Of a stretch of DNA of 64,000 nt, positions 8,112 to 15,317 are shown piece by piece. Position 1 is the first letter of the stretch, and every line of letters begins with the position of its first letter. Made by a program: the position numbers and the translations under genes. This DNA comes from CAVUMR01 sp963742715 (GTDB lineage: Bacteria; Actinomycetota; Actinomycetes; Mycobacteriales; Micromonosporaceae). The stretch spans positions 1,240,001 through 1,304,000 of the forward strand of contig CAVUMR010000001.1 in assembly GCA_963742715.1 (NCBI GenBank), written 5' to 3'. A model generated the notes under the pieces. That model was not told the origin of the DNA. It saw nothing but the letters and a program-made list of their open reading frames with translations, and made no database searches.

Positions 8112-8804
8112 ATGATGCGAGCGCGATATCTGCTACTGATCGTGGGTGCGGCAGTCCTCGCGGTCGCCGGTGTGGTGGTCGTACATTCGGCCTACGGAAA
8201 GACCCGCGGATCAAGCGCGCCGGATGCATCGGCATCCCCTTCTTCGGTACCGGAATCCCCGCCGGCGTCATCGCCACCGGCGCAAGTCAGCTATGTCTTT
8301 CCGGTGCGTGGCACTGTCTCGTACGCCCGGATCCACCACGGCTATTCCGCGACCGACATCATGGCGCCCTGCGGTGCTTCGATGGTGGCCGTGACCAGCG
8401 GCGTTGTACTCGAGGTCACCGGTGTCGACCGGTACGACCCGAAAGTCAACGCTGGTGCCACCCGCGGTGGCCTGAGCGTTTCCATCCTCGGCGACGACGG
8501 CGTGCGCTATTACGGCTCACACTTCAGCACCATTCGTCGAACCCTGACCGCTGGTACTCGCGTGACCGCCGGCGAACCGATCGCCATTGTCGGGAGAACA
8601 GGCGACGCCAGCGCCTGTCACGTACACTTCGGCATCTCGCCGCCGTGTCGACGTACCGGCGACTGGTGGAACCGGCGCGGAGTCGTCTGGCCGTGGCCCT
8701 ATCTCGACTCCTGGCGGGTGCACGGTAAGCGTTCTCCAGCGGCCGAGATCACCGGCCTGAAACCGAGTCGCGCCTGCCCGTCGCGGCCTTTGGTCGAGCC
8801 GTAG
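8112..8804 (+). CDS. Membrane-anchored M23-family (LytM-like) peptidase
   Basis: One N-terminal membrane segment (residues 4-26) precedes a Ser/Pro-rich linker and an M23 domain. The zinc ligands are visible as HHGYSATD (H-x-x-x-D type) and HVHF (H-x-H). Such enzymes cut peptidoglycan cross-bridges, and here the enzyme would sit outside the membrane. The domain is compact and no LysM or SH3 binding module is present. A conserved Cys pair (APCGAS and SACHVHF) may form a disulfide. Confidence 0.82.
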   Translation: MMRARYLLLIVGAAVLAVAGVVVVHSAYGKTRGSSAPDASASPSSVPESPPASSPPAQVSYVFPVRGTVSYARIHHGYSATDIMAPCGASMVAVTSGVVLEVTGVDRYDPKVNAGATRGGLSVSILGDDGVRYYGSHFSTIRRTLTAGTRVTAGEPIAIVGRTGDASACHVHFGISPPCRRTGDWWNRRGVVWPWPYLDSWRVHGKRSPAAEITGLKPSRACPSRPLVEP

Positions 8805-8989
8805 CCGGCGAGGTCGCGCGTACATCCCGGACTCGCGTACGTCCCGGAACGTAGTCCGGGGCACGCCACCGCCGGCCGCTGCGCCCGGTGCCGTATCCCC
8901 GAAGCCGTCCGCTGGCCGATGGCTGCCGGCGCTTTCGACGACACCATCGGAGTACCGGCGCAAACGGCGCCCGGCTACGAGGAGTCGAG

Positions 8990-9277
8990 ATGTTGACGCA
9001 GTTCGGAAGCTACGCGGCGGTCGCCTACAACCACCCGGCCTGGAGTCACGGTCACGGGCCGTGGACCGGAGGACCCGGGTGGTGGCTCGTGTTTCCGGTG
9101 CTGTTCTGGGCGCTGGTGCTCTCCACCGTCGGGTACCTGCTGTACCGCAGGTCGCCGGCGGTAGCGGCGCGGTCGTCGGCGGAGCGGGTGCTGGCCGAGC
9201 GGTTCGCACGCGGCGAGATCGACGCGGCGGAACTGCAGGAGCGCCGGACCGTCCTGCGGAGCAAGCCGGGCCGGTAG
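8990..9277 (+). CDS. Small membrane protein with SHOCT-like C-terminus
   Basis: The 95-residue protein has a His/Trp/Gly-rich N-terminus (YNHPAWSHGHGPWTGGPGWW), one membrane helix (LVFPVLFWALVLSTVGYLLY), and a C-terminal SHOCT motif (AERVLAERFARGEIDAAELQERRTVL). SHOCT modules are thought to mediate oligomerisation. A GAGGAG site precedes the ATG. Similar small proteins are common in actinomycetes and their function is not known. Confidence 0.75.
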   Translation: MLTQFGSYAAVAYNHPAWSHGHGPWTGGPGWWLVFPVLFWALVLSTVGYLLYRRSPAVAARSSAERVLAERFARGEIDAAELQERRTVLRSKPGR

Positions 9278-9292
9278 CGGCAACCCCCGGGC

Positions 9293-9320
9293 GGGGGTAC
9301 CGGGCAACTCCGGTACCCCC
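9293..9320 (+). terminator. Intrinsic-terminator-like hairpin
   Basis: An 11-bp perfect inverted repeat (GGGGGTACCGG / CCGGTACCCCC) encloses a six-base loop and lies 16 bases after the SHOCT gene stop. There is no T-run, which is usual for high-GC actinomycete terminators. Confidence 0.65.
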
Positions 9321-9354
9321 CTCTCTCGCAGTGAAGATCGACCAGAGCTCGCCA

Positions 9355-9385
9355 TTGCCGAGGTAACTCTGAATATGTAGAGTTA
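9355..9385 (+). promoter_or_regulatory. PadR promoter with overlapping operator dyad
   Basis: TTGCCG (9355-9360), a 17-bp spacer and TAGAGT (9378-9383) make a good promoter whose start falls on the ATG at 9390 (leaderless). The 7-8-7 inverted repeat TAACTCT-N8-AGAGTTA at 9364-9385 covers the -10 element, as expected for autorepression by PadR. Confidence 0.65.
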
Positions 9386-9389
9386 GTGT

Positions 9390-9737
9390 ATGGCCCGTAC
9401 CCGACGCCCTTCCGCCCAGACCACCGCAGTGGTGCTCGCGCTGGCTGAGACGCCGGCCGACTGGCGGTACGGCTACCAGCTGTGCCAGCAGCTCGAGATC
9501 AAGCCCGGCTCGCTGTATCCGATCCTGATGCGCCTCGCCGATCGTGGCCTGCTGGAAACCACCTGGGACAACGACGTCCCCGCCGGCCGACCACCGCGCC
9601 ATCTGTACCGGCTGACCGGCTCGGGGCGGGCACTGGCCACCGAACTCGCCACCGCCACCACTGCCACCGCCAACACCGCCACCGCCACCACGGCCACTCG
9701 ACGGCCCGGTCTGACCGAGCGGTGGCAGGGCGCATGA
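9390..9737 (+). CDS. PadR-family transcriptional regulator
   Basis: The 115-residue protein shows the PadR winged helix: TTAVVLALAETPADWRYGYQLCQQLEIKPGSLYPILMRLADRGLLETTW, then the wing GRPPRHLYRLTGSGRALATELA. The C-terminus is a low-complexity Thr/Ala tract instead of the usual dimerisation helix. It overlaps the next gene by four bases. That arrangement (PadR regulator plus membrane protein with a conserved cytoplasmic segment) is common in actinobacteria. It probably represses its own operon through the dyad covering the promoter. Confidence 0.9.
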   Translation: MARTRRPSAQTTAVVLALAETPADWRYGYQLCQQLEIKPGSLYPILMRLADRGLLETTWDNDVPAGRPPRHLYRLTGSGRALATELATATTATANTATATTATRRPGLTERWQGA

Positions 9738-11050
9738 GCTGGCCCCGGCGGAAGCTCGCCACCGTCGTCACGTGGGTCGTCGTGGCCGCGTGGGTGCTGT
9801 TCTACGCGATCGCTCTGGCGACCGGCGGTCACCGACCTGTGCCGGTGACCGCCGTCGCGCAACTGGTCGTCCCGCCGCTGCTGTGGGTGGCGCTGCTGCA
9901 GCTCGGTTCGGCCAGCCACCTCGCCGCACGGTTCGTGTGGCGCCACTGGCGGTCCGCGGCCGGATCACCCAGGTCCGCGACGGGATTGCGCAGGTCCGCG
10001 GCCCGATCATCCAGGTCCGCGACGGGATTGCGCAGGTCCGCAGCCGGATCACCCACGTCCGCGACGGACCGGCCGGCGCGGATGCTCGCGGCCGCGGTGG
10101 CGGCGCTCCCCGAACACCGGCGCGAATGGGGTACGGCGATGCTCGCCGAGCTGGCCGAGATCCGGGGACGCTCGGCCCGCTGGCAATTCGCACTGAGCTG
10201 CGCCCGGGCCACGCTGTGGCTACCGCCGGCGGGCGGTTGGCCGGTGCTCGCGGTCACCGTGGTGGTGGTGGGCGCGGTCGCGGCCGTCGGGACCACGGTC
10301 GGCTCGGCGGTACCCGGGCTGACTGTGTTCGCGATGACCTTCACCGGACTGGTCGGCGCGATGCTGATCGTGGCCGTCGCGCGGTCGCGCCCGCTGACAC
10401 TGCCCGTATCAGCACCGACCATCCTGGTTACCGGTGCCGTGGCCGCGTCGATCGCCGCAACCGCGGTCTTCCTGCGCCGGGAACCGGCCGCGGCACAGCA
10501 CCTGTCACCACCGGCGGCGGTGTATCTCGGCGTCGTACTGGCCGGCTGCCTGTGGATAGCCGTGGCACCCCCACGGTGGCTCGCCGCGCGAGCCCCACAC
10601 CTGAGCGCCGCCGGCGCGGTCCTGTTCACGACCTGGTTCCTGCTGTCGAACCGGCTCGACGAGACCGATCCTCCGGTCGCGCTGCTGCCCGTGCTCGGAC
10701 TGGTGCTGGTGGGCGTACCGGCCGCCGCCTTCTTCGTACCGGCGTACGCGGCGGGGAGAGCCGGCCGATCGCTCCGCTCGGGAGTACAGGCCGCGGTCTG
10801 GACCGTGACCGCCGCCATGCCGCTCAGCTACGCCCTCTGGCTGCCCGAGGCGCTGCGCAGCCACGCGATCGACGGCCGGACCCTCGACGGCGAACTGGTA
10901 GCCCCGGTCGGAGTGAACCTGCCCGAGGCCATGATCTTCTGCCTGGGCATCTTTCCGGTACTCGGCTTCACGGTCGGGGTGGTCGGCGCCGTCATCGGCG
11001 CCCGTCGCAACCTTCTGCCCGCGCCCGCGGTCGGTGACGGGAAAACGTAG
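9734..11050 (+). CDS. Polytopic membrane protein co-expressed with PadR; contains a heptad repeat
   Basis: The 438-residue protein begins with two membrane helices. Next comes a basic segment made of six seven-residue repeats (RSAAGSP, RSATGLR, RSAARSS, RSATGLR, RSAAGSP, TSATDRP), then a soluble motif MLAAAVAALPEHRREWGTAMLAELAEIRGRSARWQFALSCARATLW, then about eight more helices. The EWGTAMLAEL motif recurs in actinobacterial membrane proteins encoded beside PadR genes. The ATG at 9734 overlaps the PadR stop, so I reject the longer open frame. The function is unknown. Confidence 0.8.
   Translation: MSWPRRKLATVVTWVVVAAWVLFYAIALATGGHRPVPVTAVAQLVVPPLLWVALLQLGSASHLAARFVWRHWRSAAGSPRSATGLRRSAARSSRSATGLRRSAAGSPTSATDRPARMLAAAVAALPEHRREWGTAMLAELAEIRGRSARWQFALSCARATLWLPPAGGWPVLAVTVVVVGAVAAVGTTVGSAVPGLTVFAMTFTGLVGAMLIVAVARSRPLTLPVSAPTILVTGAVAASIAATAVFLRREPAAAQHLSPPAAVYLGVVLAGCLWIAVAPPRWLAARAPHLSAAGAVLFTTWFLLSNRLDETDPPVALLPVLGLVLVGVPAAAFFVPAYAAGRAGRSLRSGVQAAVWTVTAAMPLSYALWLPEALRSHAIDGRTLDGELVAPVGVNLPEAMIFCLGIFPVLGFTVGVVGAVIGARRNLLPAPAVGDGKT
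9950..10075 (+). repeat. Six 21-bp in-frame tandem repeats
   Basis: Six consecutive 21-bp units with the core CAGGTCCGCGACGGGATTG or CAGGTCCGCGGCCGGATCA encode the seven-residue repeats in the membrane protein. Units 2 and 4 are near identical, which suggests recent expansion by slippage. Confidence 0.85.
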
Positions 11051-11284
11051 CCGAACCCTCGACGCGCGTCGGTTGGTACGGCCGCCTTCACCTGCTTGCA
11101 GGCCAACCACTGGTCGCACGGCGGCAGCAGCCGCATCGACTTCTTCTTCGCGAAGACGTACGCCATCTACAACCAGGTCACGGTCGACCACGGCCTCGCG
11201 TACCAGTCGTCCGGCAGTCCGAGCGGCTGGCCGGCCCGGTACTCCGACCATCGCGGCCAGGACGCGGAGTTGCGCTACTACTAG
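11051..11284 (+). pseudogene. C-terminal remnant of an endonuclease/exonuclease/phosphatase-family protein
   Basis: The frame from about 11069 reads GTAAFTCLQANHWSHGG, then SSRIDFFFAK and YSDHRGQDAELRYY before the stop. The patterns S-x-x-I-D-x-x-F and S-D-H are the last two catalytic blocks of the DNase I-like fold. No start codon, signal peptide or N-terminal half is present, because the PadR partner gene ends immediately upstream. It looks like a gene that lost its 5' part. Confidence 0.5.
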
Positions 11285-11306
11285 ACCCCGAGTAGACCCC
11301 GAGGCG

Positions 11307-12170
11307 TCAGCGGGACTGGGGCAGGGTGGCCTTGCCGCGGCGGGGACCGCGGGCCGACGGCGGAGGTACGACCGGCCCGATGTCACCATCCGGCGCCTCG
11401 TCCAGGTCCACGATCACCGGTGCGTGGTCACTCGGCCCGGTGCCCTTCCGGGCGTGCCGGTCGACCCACGCCGCGCGCACCCGGCCGGCGACCGATGCCG
11501 TGGCGAGCACCAGGTCGATGCGCATGCCGAGGTCCTGGTGGAACATGCCGGCCCGGTAGTCCCAGTAGGTGAAGACCCGCTCGCTCGGCCAGCGGTCCCG
11601 TACCACGTCGTGCAGGCCGACCGACATCAGCTCGGCCAGTGCCGCCCGCTCCGGCGGCGTGACATGGGTCTGACCGACGTACGCGGCCGGATCGAACACA
11701 TCCGCGTCGGCCGGCGCGATGTTCATGTCGCCGCAGACGATCGCGGCCTCCGGCCCGGCGCCGGACACCTCGCGCAGCGCGGCCAGCCAGGCCAGCTTGT
11801 ACTGGTAGTGGTCGGAGTCCGGCTCCCGCCCGTTCGGGACGTACACCGAATGGATTCTGATCCCACCGCAGGTCGCGGCCACCGCCCGAGCCTCCGGATG
11901 GGGGAAGCCGGGCGCTCCCGCCACGCCGGTCACCACGTCGTCGAGCCCGACGCGGGACAGGATTGCCACCCCGTTCCAGCGGCCCTCACCGTGGTGGGCG
12001 ACCGCGTACCCGCGGCCGGCCAGCTCGTCACCGAGCAGGGCGGTGAACGCCTCGTCGGTGAGCTTGGTTTCCTGCAGGCAGAGCACGTCCGGTCGCCGCT
12101 GTTCCAGCCACGGGAGCAGCCGCGGCACCCGCTGCTTCACCGAGTTCACGTTCCAGGTCACCACCCGCAT
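11307..12170 (-). CDS. xthA: Exodeoxyribonuclease III
   Basis: The 287-residue protein is an AP endonuclease and 3'-5' exonuclease of base-excision repair. Motifs are MRVVTWNVNSVKQR, LCLQETKL (metal-binding Glu), SVYVPNG, VCGDMNIAP (catalytic Asp and Asn), FTYWDYRAGMFHQDLGMRIDLVLA and the C-terminal SDHAPVIVDL. Length and motif order match ExoIII/XthA. A 30-residue basic C-terminal tail is extra. The remnant just downstream belongs to the same superfamily but its sequence is different. Confidence 0.95.
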   Translation of the reverse strand: MRVVTWNVNSVKQRVPRLLPWLEQRRPDVLCLQETKLTDEAFTALLGDELAGRGYAVAHHGEGRWNGVAILSRVGLDDVVTGVAGAPGFPHPEARAVAATCGGIRIHSVYVPNGREPDSDHYQYKLAWLAALREVSGAGPEAAIVCGDMNIAPADADVFDPAAYVGQTHVTPPERAALAELMSVGLHDVVRDRWPSERVFTYWDYRAGMFHQDLGMRIDLVLATASVAGRVRAAWVDRHARKGTGPSDHAPVIVDLDEAPDGDIGPVVPPPSARGPRRGKATLPQSR

Positions 12171-12244
12171 CCGACCACGCTAGTCCGGTACCGGGTGACC
12201 TGGACGTCGGCGGCCGGACTGTGGCCGATCGGCCAGGACCGTGG

Positions 12245-12748
12245 CTATCGGTCGGCAGTGACCGTCGCCTCGACCGCTGCCTTGTCCAGGCCGAGCCCGG
12301 CCAGCACCCCGGTGCCGTCCTCCAACTCCAGCAGGGCCAACAGGATGTGCTCGGTACCGATCTCGGAATCGCCCAGCCGCAGCGCCTCCCGGAACGTCAG
12401 CTCGAGCGCCTTCTTGGCACCCGGGTCGAACGGAGTCAGCGCGGGTAGGTCCGCGGCCGGCTCGGGCAGGGTCGCGGTTGCCTCCTGCCGTACCCGGTCC
12501 AGCGACAGGCCGTGCGCGGCGAGGACCCGCGCGGCCGCGCTGTCCGGCTGGCTGAGCAGCCCGAGTACCAGATGCGCGGAGGTGATCCGGTCGTTGCGGG
12601 CGTCGTGGGCCGCGTTCTGCGACGCGACCACGGCATGCCGGGCGTGATCGTTGAACCGGCTGAAGCCGCTGCTGGGATCGAGCTCGGACGGTTCGCCGGG
12701 ACCCTTCGGCACGAACCGCTTCTGCGCCGCCTGCTTGGTCACCCCCAT
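12245..12748 (-). CDS. Clp N-terminal-domain protein, probably 5'-truncated
   Basis: The 167-residue ORF contains two Clp-N repeats (RFNDHARHAVVASQNAAHDARNDRITSAHLVLGLL and ALELTFREALRLGDSEIGTEHILLALL), which bind protein substrates or adaptors in ClpC/ClpA. No AAA module follows. Upstream of the ATG at 12748 the same frame continues with coding-like sequence (RRSGASWTDIGQSMGVTKQAAQKRF), a helix-turn-helix that begins full-length family members. That frame runs into foreign sequence at about 12796. So either a shortened protein starts at 12748 or the gene is a 5'-deleted remnant. Confidence 0.75.
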   Translation of the reverse strand: MGVTKQAAQKRFVPKGPGEPSELDPSSGFSRFNDHARHAVVASQNAAHDARNDRITSAHLVLGLLSQPDSAAARVLAAHGLSLDRVRQEATATLPEPAADLPALTPFDPGAKKALELTFREALRLGDSEIGTEHILLALLELEDGTGVLAGLGLDKAAVEATVTADR

Positions 12749-12795
12749 GCTCTGGCCGATATCGGTCCAGGACGCCCCCGACCGCCGGGCCTGGT

Positions 12796-12975
12796 CGCTT
12801 CGACCATTCCTGGCCCACGATCACCCGACACCTGCGCGTACTGGAAGACGCCGGCCTGGTACGCGTCGAGCTCCGCGGCCGGGAACGCGTCTATCGCATC
12901 AACGCTGACCCGCTCAGCGACGTTGCGGGCGCCTGGCTCGACCGGTTCACGAATCCATCCAACGGCCAGCGGTAG
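12796..12975 (+). pseudogene. C-terminal remnant of an ArsR-family regulator
   Basis: Reading from 12796 the frame gives RFDHSWPTITRHLRVLEDAG, then LVRVELRGRERVYRINADPL and SDVAGAWLDRF before a TAG. This is the recognition helix and wing of an ArsR-type winged helix with the usual C-terminal tail. The first 40-50 residues and the start codon are missing. The remnant abuts the truncated Clp-N gene head to head at about 12796. Confidence 0.6.
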
Positions 12976-13047
12976 GCACCGGCTGCTCTGCAGGTGGACG
13001 CCCCGGCGGGTCATCCCGGCCGGGGCGTCACTTCAGCGATGGCGCGA

Positions 13048-13929
13048 TCATTCCTCCGCGCCGGCACCGGCGATGAGGTCGATGTCGATGCGTGGGTGGC
13101 CGGCCGTGGCGAGGTTGACCACCCTCAGCGTGTGTGGGCCACCCAGAAGTAGGCCCTGCCAGACCACGCGGCGGTGCTGGGTGGCGTCGGAGTGGGTGTT
13201 CACCGTCGCCCTCTTCACCCCGTCGACGTAGACCGCGGCCGAGCCTCGGTTTGCCGCCTGCTCCATCACCAGCGCGACCGCGCCGCTGACCTGAACCGTG
13301 GCGCTGGCCCCGGCCGTGGTCGCGTAGTGCGTGGTACCGCCGCTGAAGCCGGTGAAGTGGCTGACACTCCAGGCACCCGCATAGGTGATCGCCGGGTCGG
13401 TGTCCTCATCGAACGCGACGCTGGTGCCGGCGATGCCGCTGGCCGAGGTCTTGCCCGCGCAGTCGGTCACCCGGACCACGAAACTGTGCGAGCCGCGGTC
13501 GTAGTCCATGGCGTTCTCCGAGTAGCTGTGGCCGCGGACACTGTTCCCGATGGTCGTGGTGACCGTCTCCGGCCCGAGGATGGGGTCCGGGTCGCCACCG
13601 AGCGTGTCGTAGCTCTGCTCGGTCAGCGTCTGCTTGCAGACCCGGTTCGGCGCGGACACTTTCCAGTTCACGACCATCGACGTCTGCCAGTACTCCAGGC
13701 CGAACTCGCCGTAGTAGGTCTCGACCGTGCTGCCGACGACGTACCGGCCGAGCGGCTCCAGCGTCACCGTCGGCCCGGCGCCGGCCGCGGCGGCAGGTGT
13801 GACCAGTCCGAACACCGATACCACCGCGGCGGCAACCGCCAGCAGGACCAGGCGTCCCGCTACCGAACGACGTGCCGTAGCTGGCTTGACGTACCGCTTG
13901 TCGACCGGAACCTCTGTCTGCGCCCTCAT
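13048..13929 (-). CDS. Secreted protein with C-terminal carbohydrate-binding-like beta domain
   Basis: The 293-residue protein has a Sec-type signal (LVLLAVAAAVVSVFGLVTPAAAAGA). Its central beta-rich region holds two cysteines (NRVCKQT and VTDCAGK). The C-terminal 110 residues run AGAWSVSHFTGFSGGTTHYATTAGASATVQVSGAVALV, AAVYVDGVKRATVNTHS and GGPHTLRVVNLAT. That is the pattern of a beta-sandwich domain common at the ends of actinobacterial glycosidases and adhesins. The ATG at 13929 was preferred because GGAGGGGGA precedes it. No catalytic residues were recognised. Confidence 0.72.
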   Translation of the reverse strand: MRAQTEVPVDKRYVKPATARRSVAGRLVLLAVAAAVVSVFGLVTPAAAAGAGPTVTLEPLGRYVVGSTVETYYGEFGLEYWQTSMVVNWKVSAPNRVCKQTLTEQSYDTLGGDPDPILGPETVTTTIGNSVRGHSYSENAMDYDRGSHSFVVRVTDCAGKTSASGIAGTSVAFDEDTDPAITYAGAWSVSHFTGFSGGTTHYATTAGASATVQVSGAVALVMEQAANRGSAAVYVDGVKRATVNTHSDATQHRRVVWQGLLLGGPHTLRVVNLATAGHPRIDIDLIAGAGAEE

Positions 13930-14214
13930 GCCGTCCCCCTCCGGGTCAGAATGATTACAGACAGAGATCATTCAAGAACGGAAGGTAACTGTCGAACAAC
14001 GGACGGAGGCCGGTGATGGACCATGGTCGCCACCAACCTGGACATATCCGTCCACCTCGCCGGGGCGATCACCGCCGCTACGGTCAGGGCATGGTGGACG
14101 GAGTACCCACCGTTTACCGCAGTGGGCTCACCGATAGCGGCCGATGGCAGCGATTCTCGTTGCGGCCGGACGACATCGTCATCAGCCCACCGTCGAATGC
14201 GGCCGACAGCGTGG
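13930..14214. other. Intergenic stretch with no recognised gene
   Basis: About 285 bp separate two leftward genes. Open frames here overlap the regulatory region of the secreted-protein gene, start without ribosome binding sites and show no known domain. It presumably holds the promoter of that gene. Confidence 0.4.
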
Positions 14215-15171
14215 TCAGGTCGCGGCGGTGGGCCGTCCGCGGAACACTGCCTCCGCCACGACCAGGTCCTCCCACGCCATGCCGACACTCTTGAAGATCA
14301 GGGGCCGCCCCGGGTCGGGGAGGGTACGGCCGGTGACGAGCTCGCGCATCGGTACCAGCTCGTCCACTCGCACAGCCTTTTCCGCCAGGGCGAGGCACAC
14401 GTCACCCGCCTCGCGGAGGGCCGTATCCACGTCCTCGACCACGACGGTGGCCCTGGCGCAGAGCGCGCCGGGAAGTTCCCGGGCCTCGGGTTCGTGGGAG
14501 CCGACCGCGATGACGACGGCGGTGTCGGCGATCAGCTCGGCATCGAACAACGGGGACCGGGCCGAGGTGGCGCACACGACGACCTCCGCCGTACGCAGGA
14601 CGTCGCGCACCCGCGGGCTGTCGAGGGCGATCACCTCGGCGCCTTCGGCCGGTGTCACGCGGGCCGGCTCGCGGACCAGGTGGCTGATCCTGCCGAGCGG
14701 CCGGTGCGGTGCGAGTACCGCGGCCAGGGTGGCGATATGGCCGTGTGCCTGTGGCCCGGCCCCGAAGACCGCCAGCGCCACCGGACCGGTTCCGCCCGTC
14801 AGCCGGGCACGGACCGCTGCCACGGACACCGCGGGAGTACGCAGCGTCGTGAGCGCCGTTCCGTCCAGCAGGGCGACCGGGCTCAGGGATTCGGCGTCGA
14901 ACAGCAGGTAGGAGCCGTGGATGCGGGGCAGCCCGCGAGCGGGGTTGCCCGGTGCCACGGTGGCGAGCTTGATGCCGACGTGGGCTCCGCCCCGGACGCC
15001 CTCGGACGGCATCAGCAGGAGCTCTCCCGAGCGCAGCGGCACGGCCTGCCGAGGAGGATCGGCGGCCGGGTCCAGCCCGGCGGTCAGCGCGGCGGTGATC
15101 GCCTCGACGGCGGCGGCCGGACCGCAGGCCGTACGGACGGCGGCGGCATCGAGTACCAGAGGCGCGCTCAT
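14215..15171 (-). CDS. Ornithine cyclodeaminase / mu-crystallin-family protein
   Basis: The 318-residue protein has the family layout: an N-terminal dimerisation region (DPPRQAVPLRSGELLLMPSEG), the substrate-side block GGAHVGIKLATVAPGNPARGLPRIHGSYLLFDAESLSPVALLDG, and the Rossmann segment LAVFGAGPQAHGHIATL with the typical G-x-G-x-Q. A second block follows as VVVCATSARSPLFDAELI. Members are NAD-dependent ornithine cyclodeaminases, alanine dehydrogenases or imine reductases. Context does not tell which; the gene stands alone between genes for exported proteins. Confidence 0.88.
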   Translation of the reverse strand: MSAPLVLDAAAVRTACGPAAAVEAITAALTAGLDPAADPPRQAVPLRSGELLLMPSEGVRGGAHVGIKLATVAPGNPARGLPRIHGSYLLFDAESLSPVALLDGTALTTLRTPAVSVAAVRARLTGGTGPVALAVFGAGPQAHGHIATLAAVLAPHRPLGRISHLVREPARVTPAEGAEVIALDSPRVRDVLRTAEVVVCATSARSPLFDAELIADTAVVIAVGSHEPEARELPGALCARATVVVEDVDTALREAGDVCLALAEKAVRVDELVPMRELVTGRTLPDPGRPLIFKSVGMAWEDLVVAEAVFRGRPTAAT

Positions 15172-15317
15172 CGGGGCACGAAGCCGGGTACGAGCGGGTC
15201 GGTGGAGTCACTCGTCGACACGCGCAACGAGATCACCGGCCCATTCTCACAGAGCCGACGGTACGGCGGTCCGGATCACGGCACCGACAGCCGAGCGGGT
15301 CGCCGTCTCCGGCTCGG

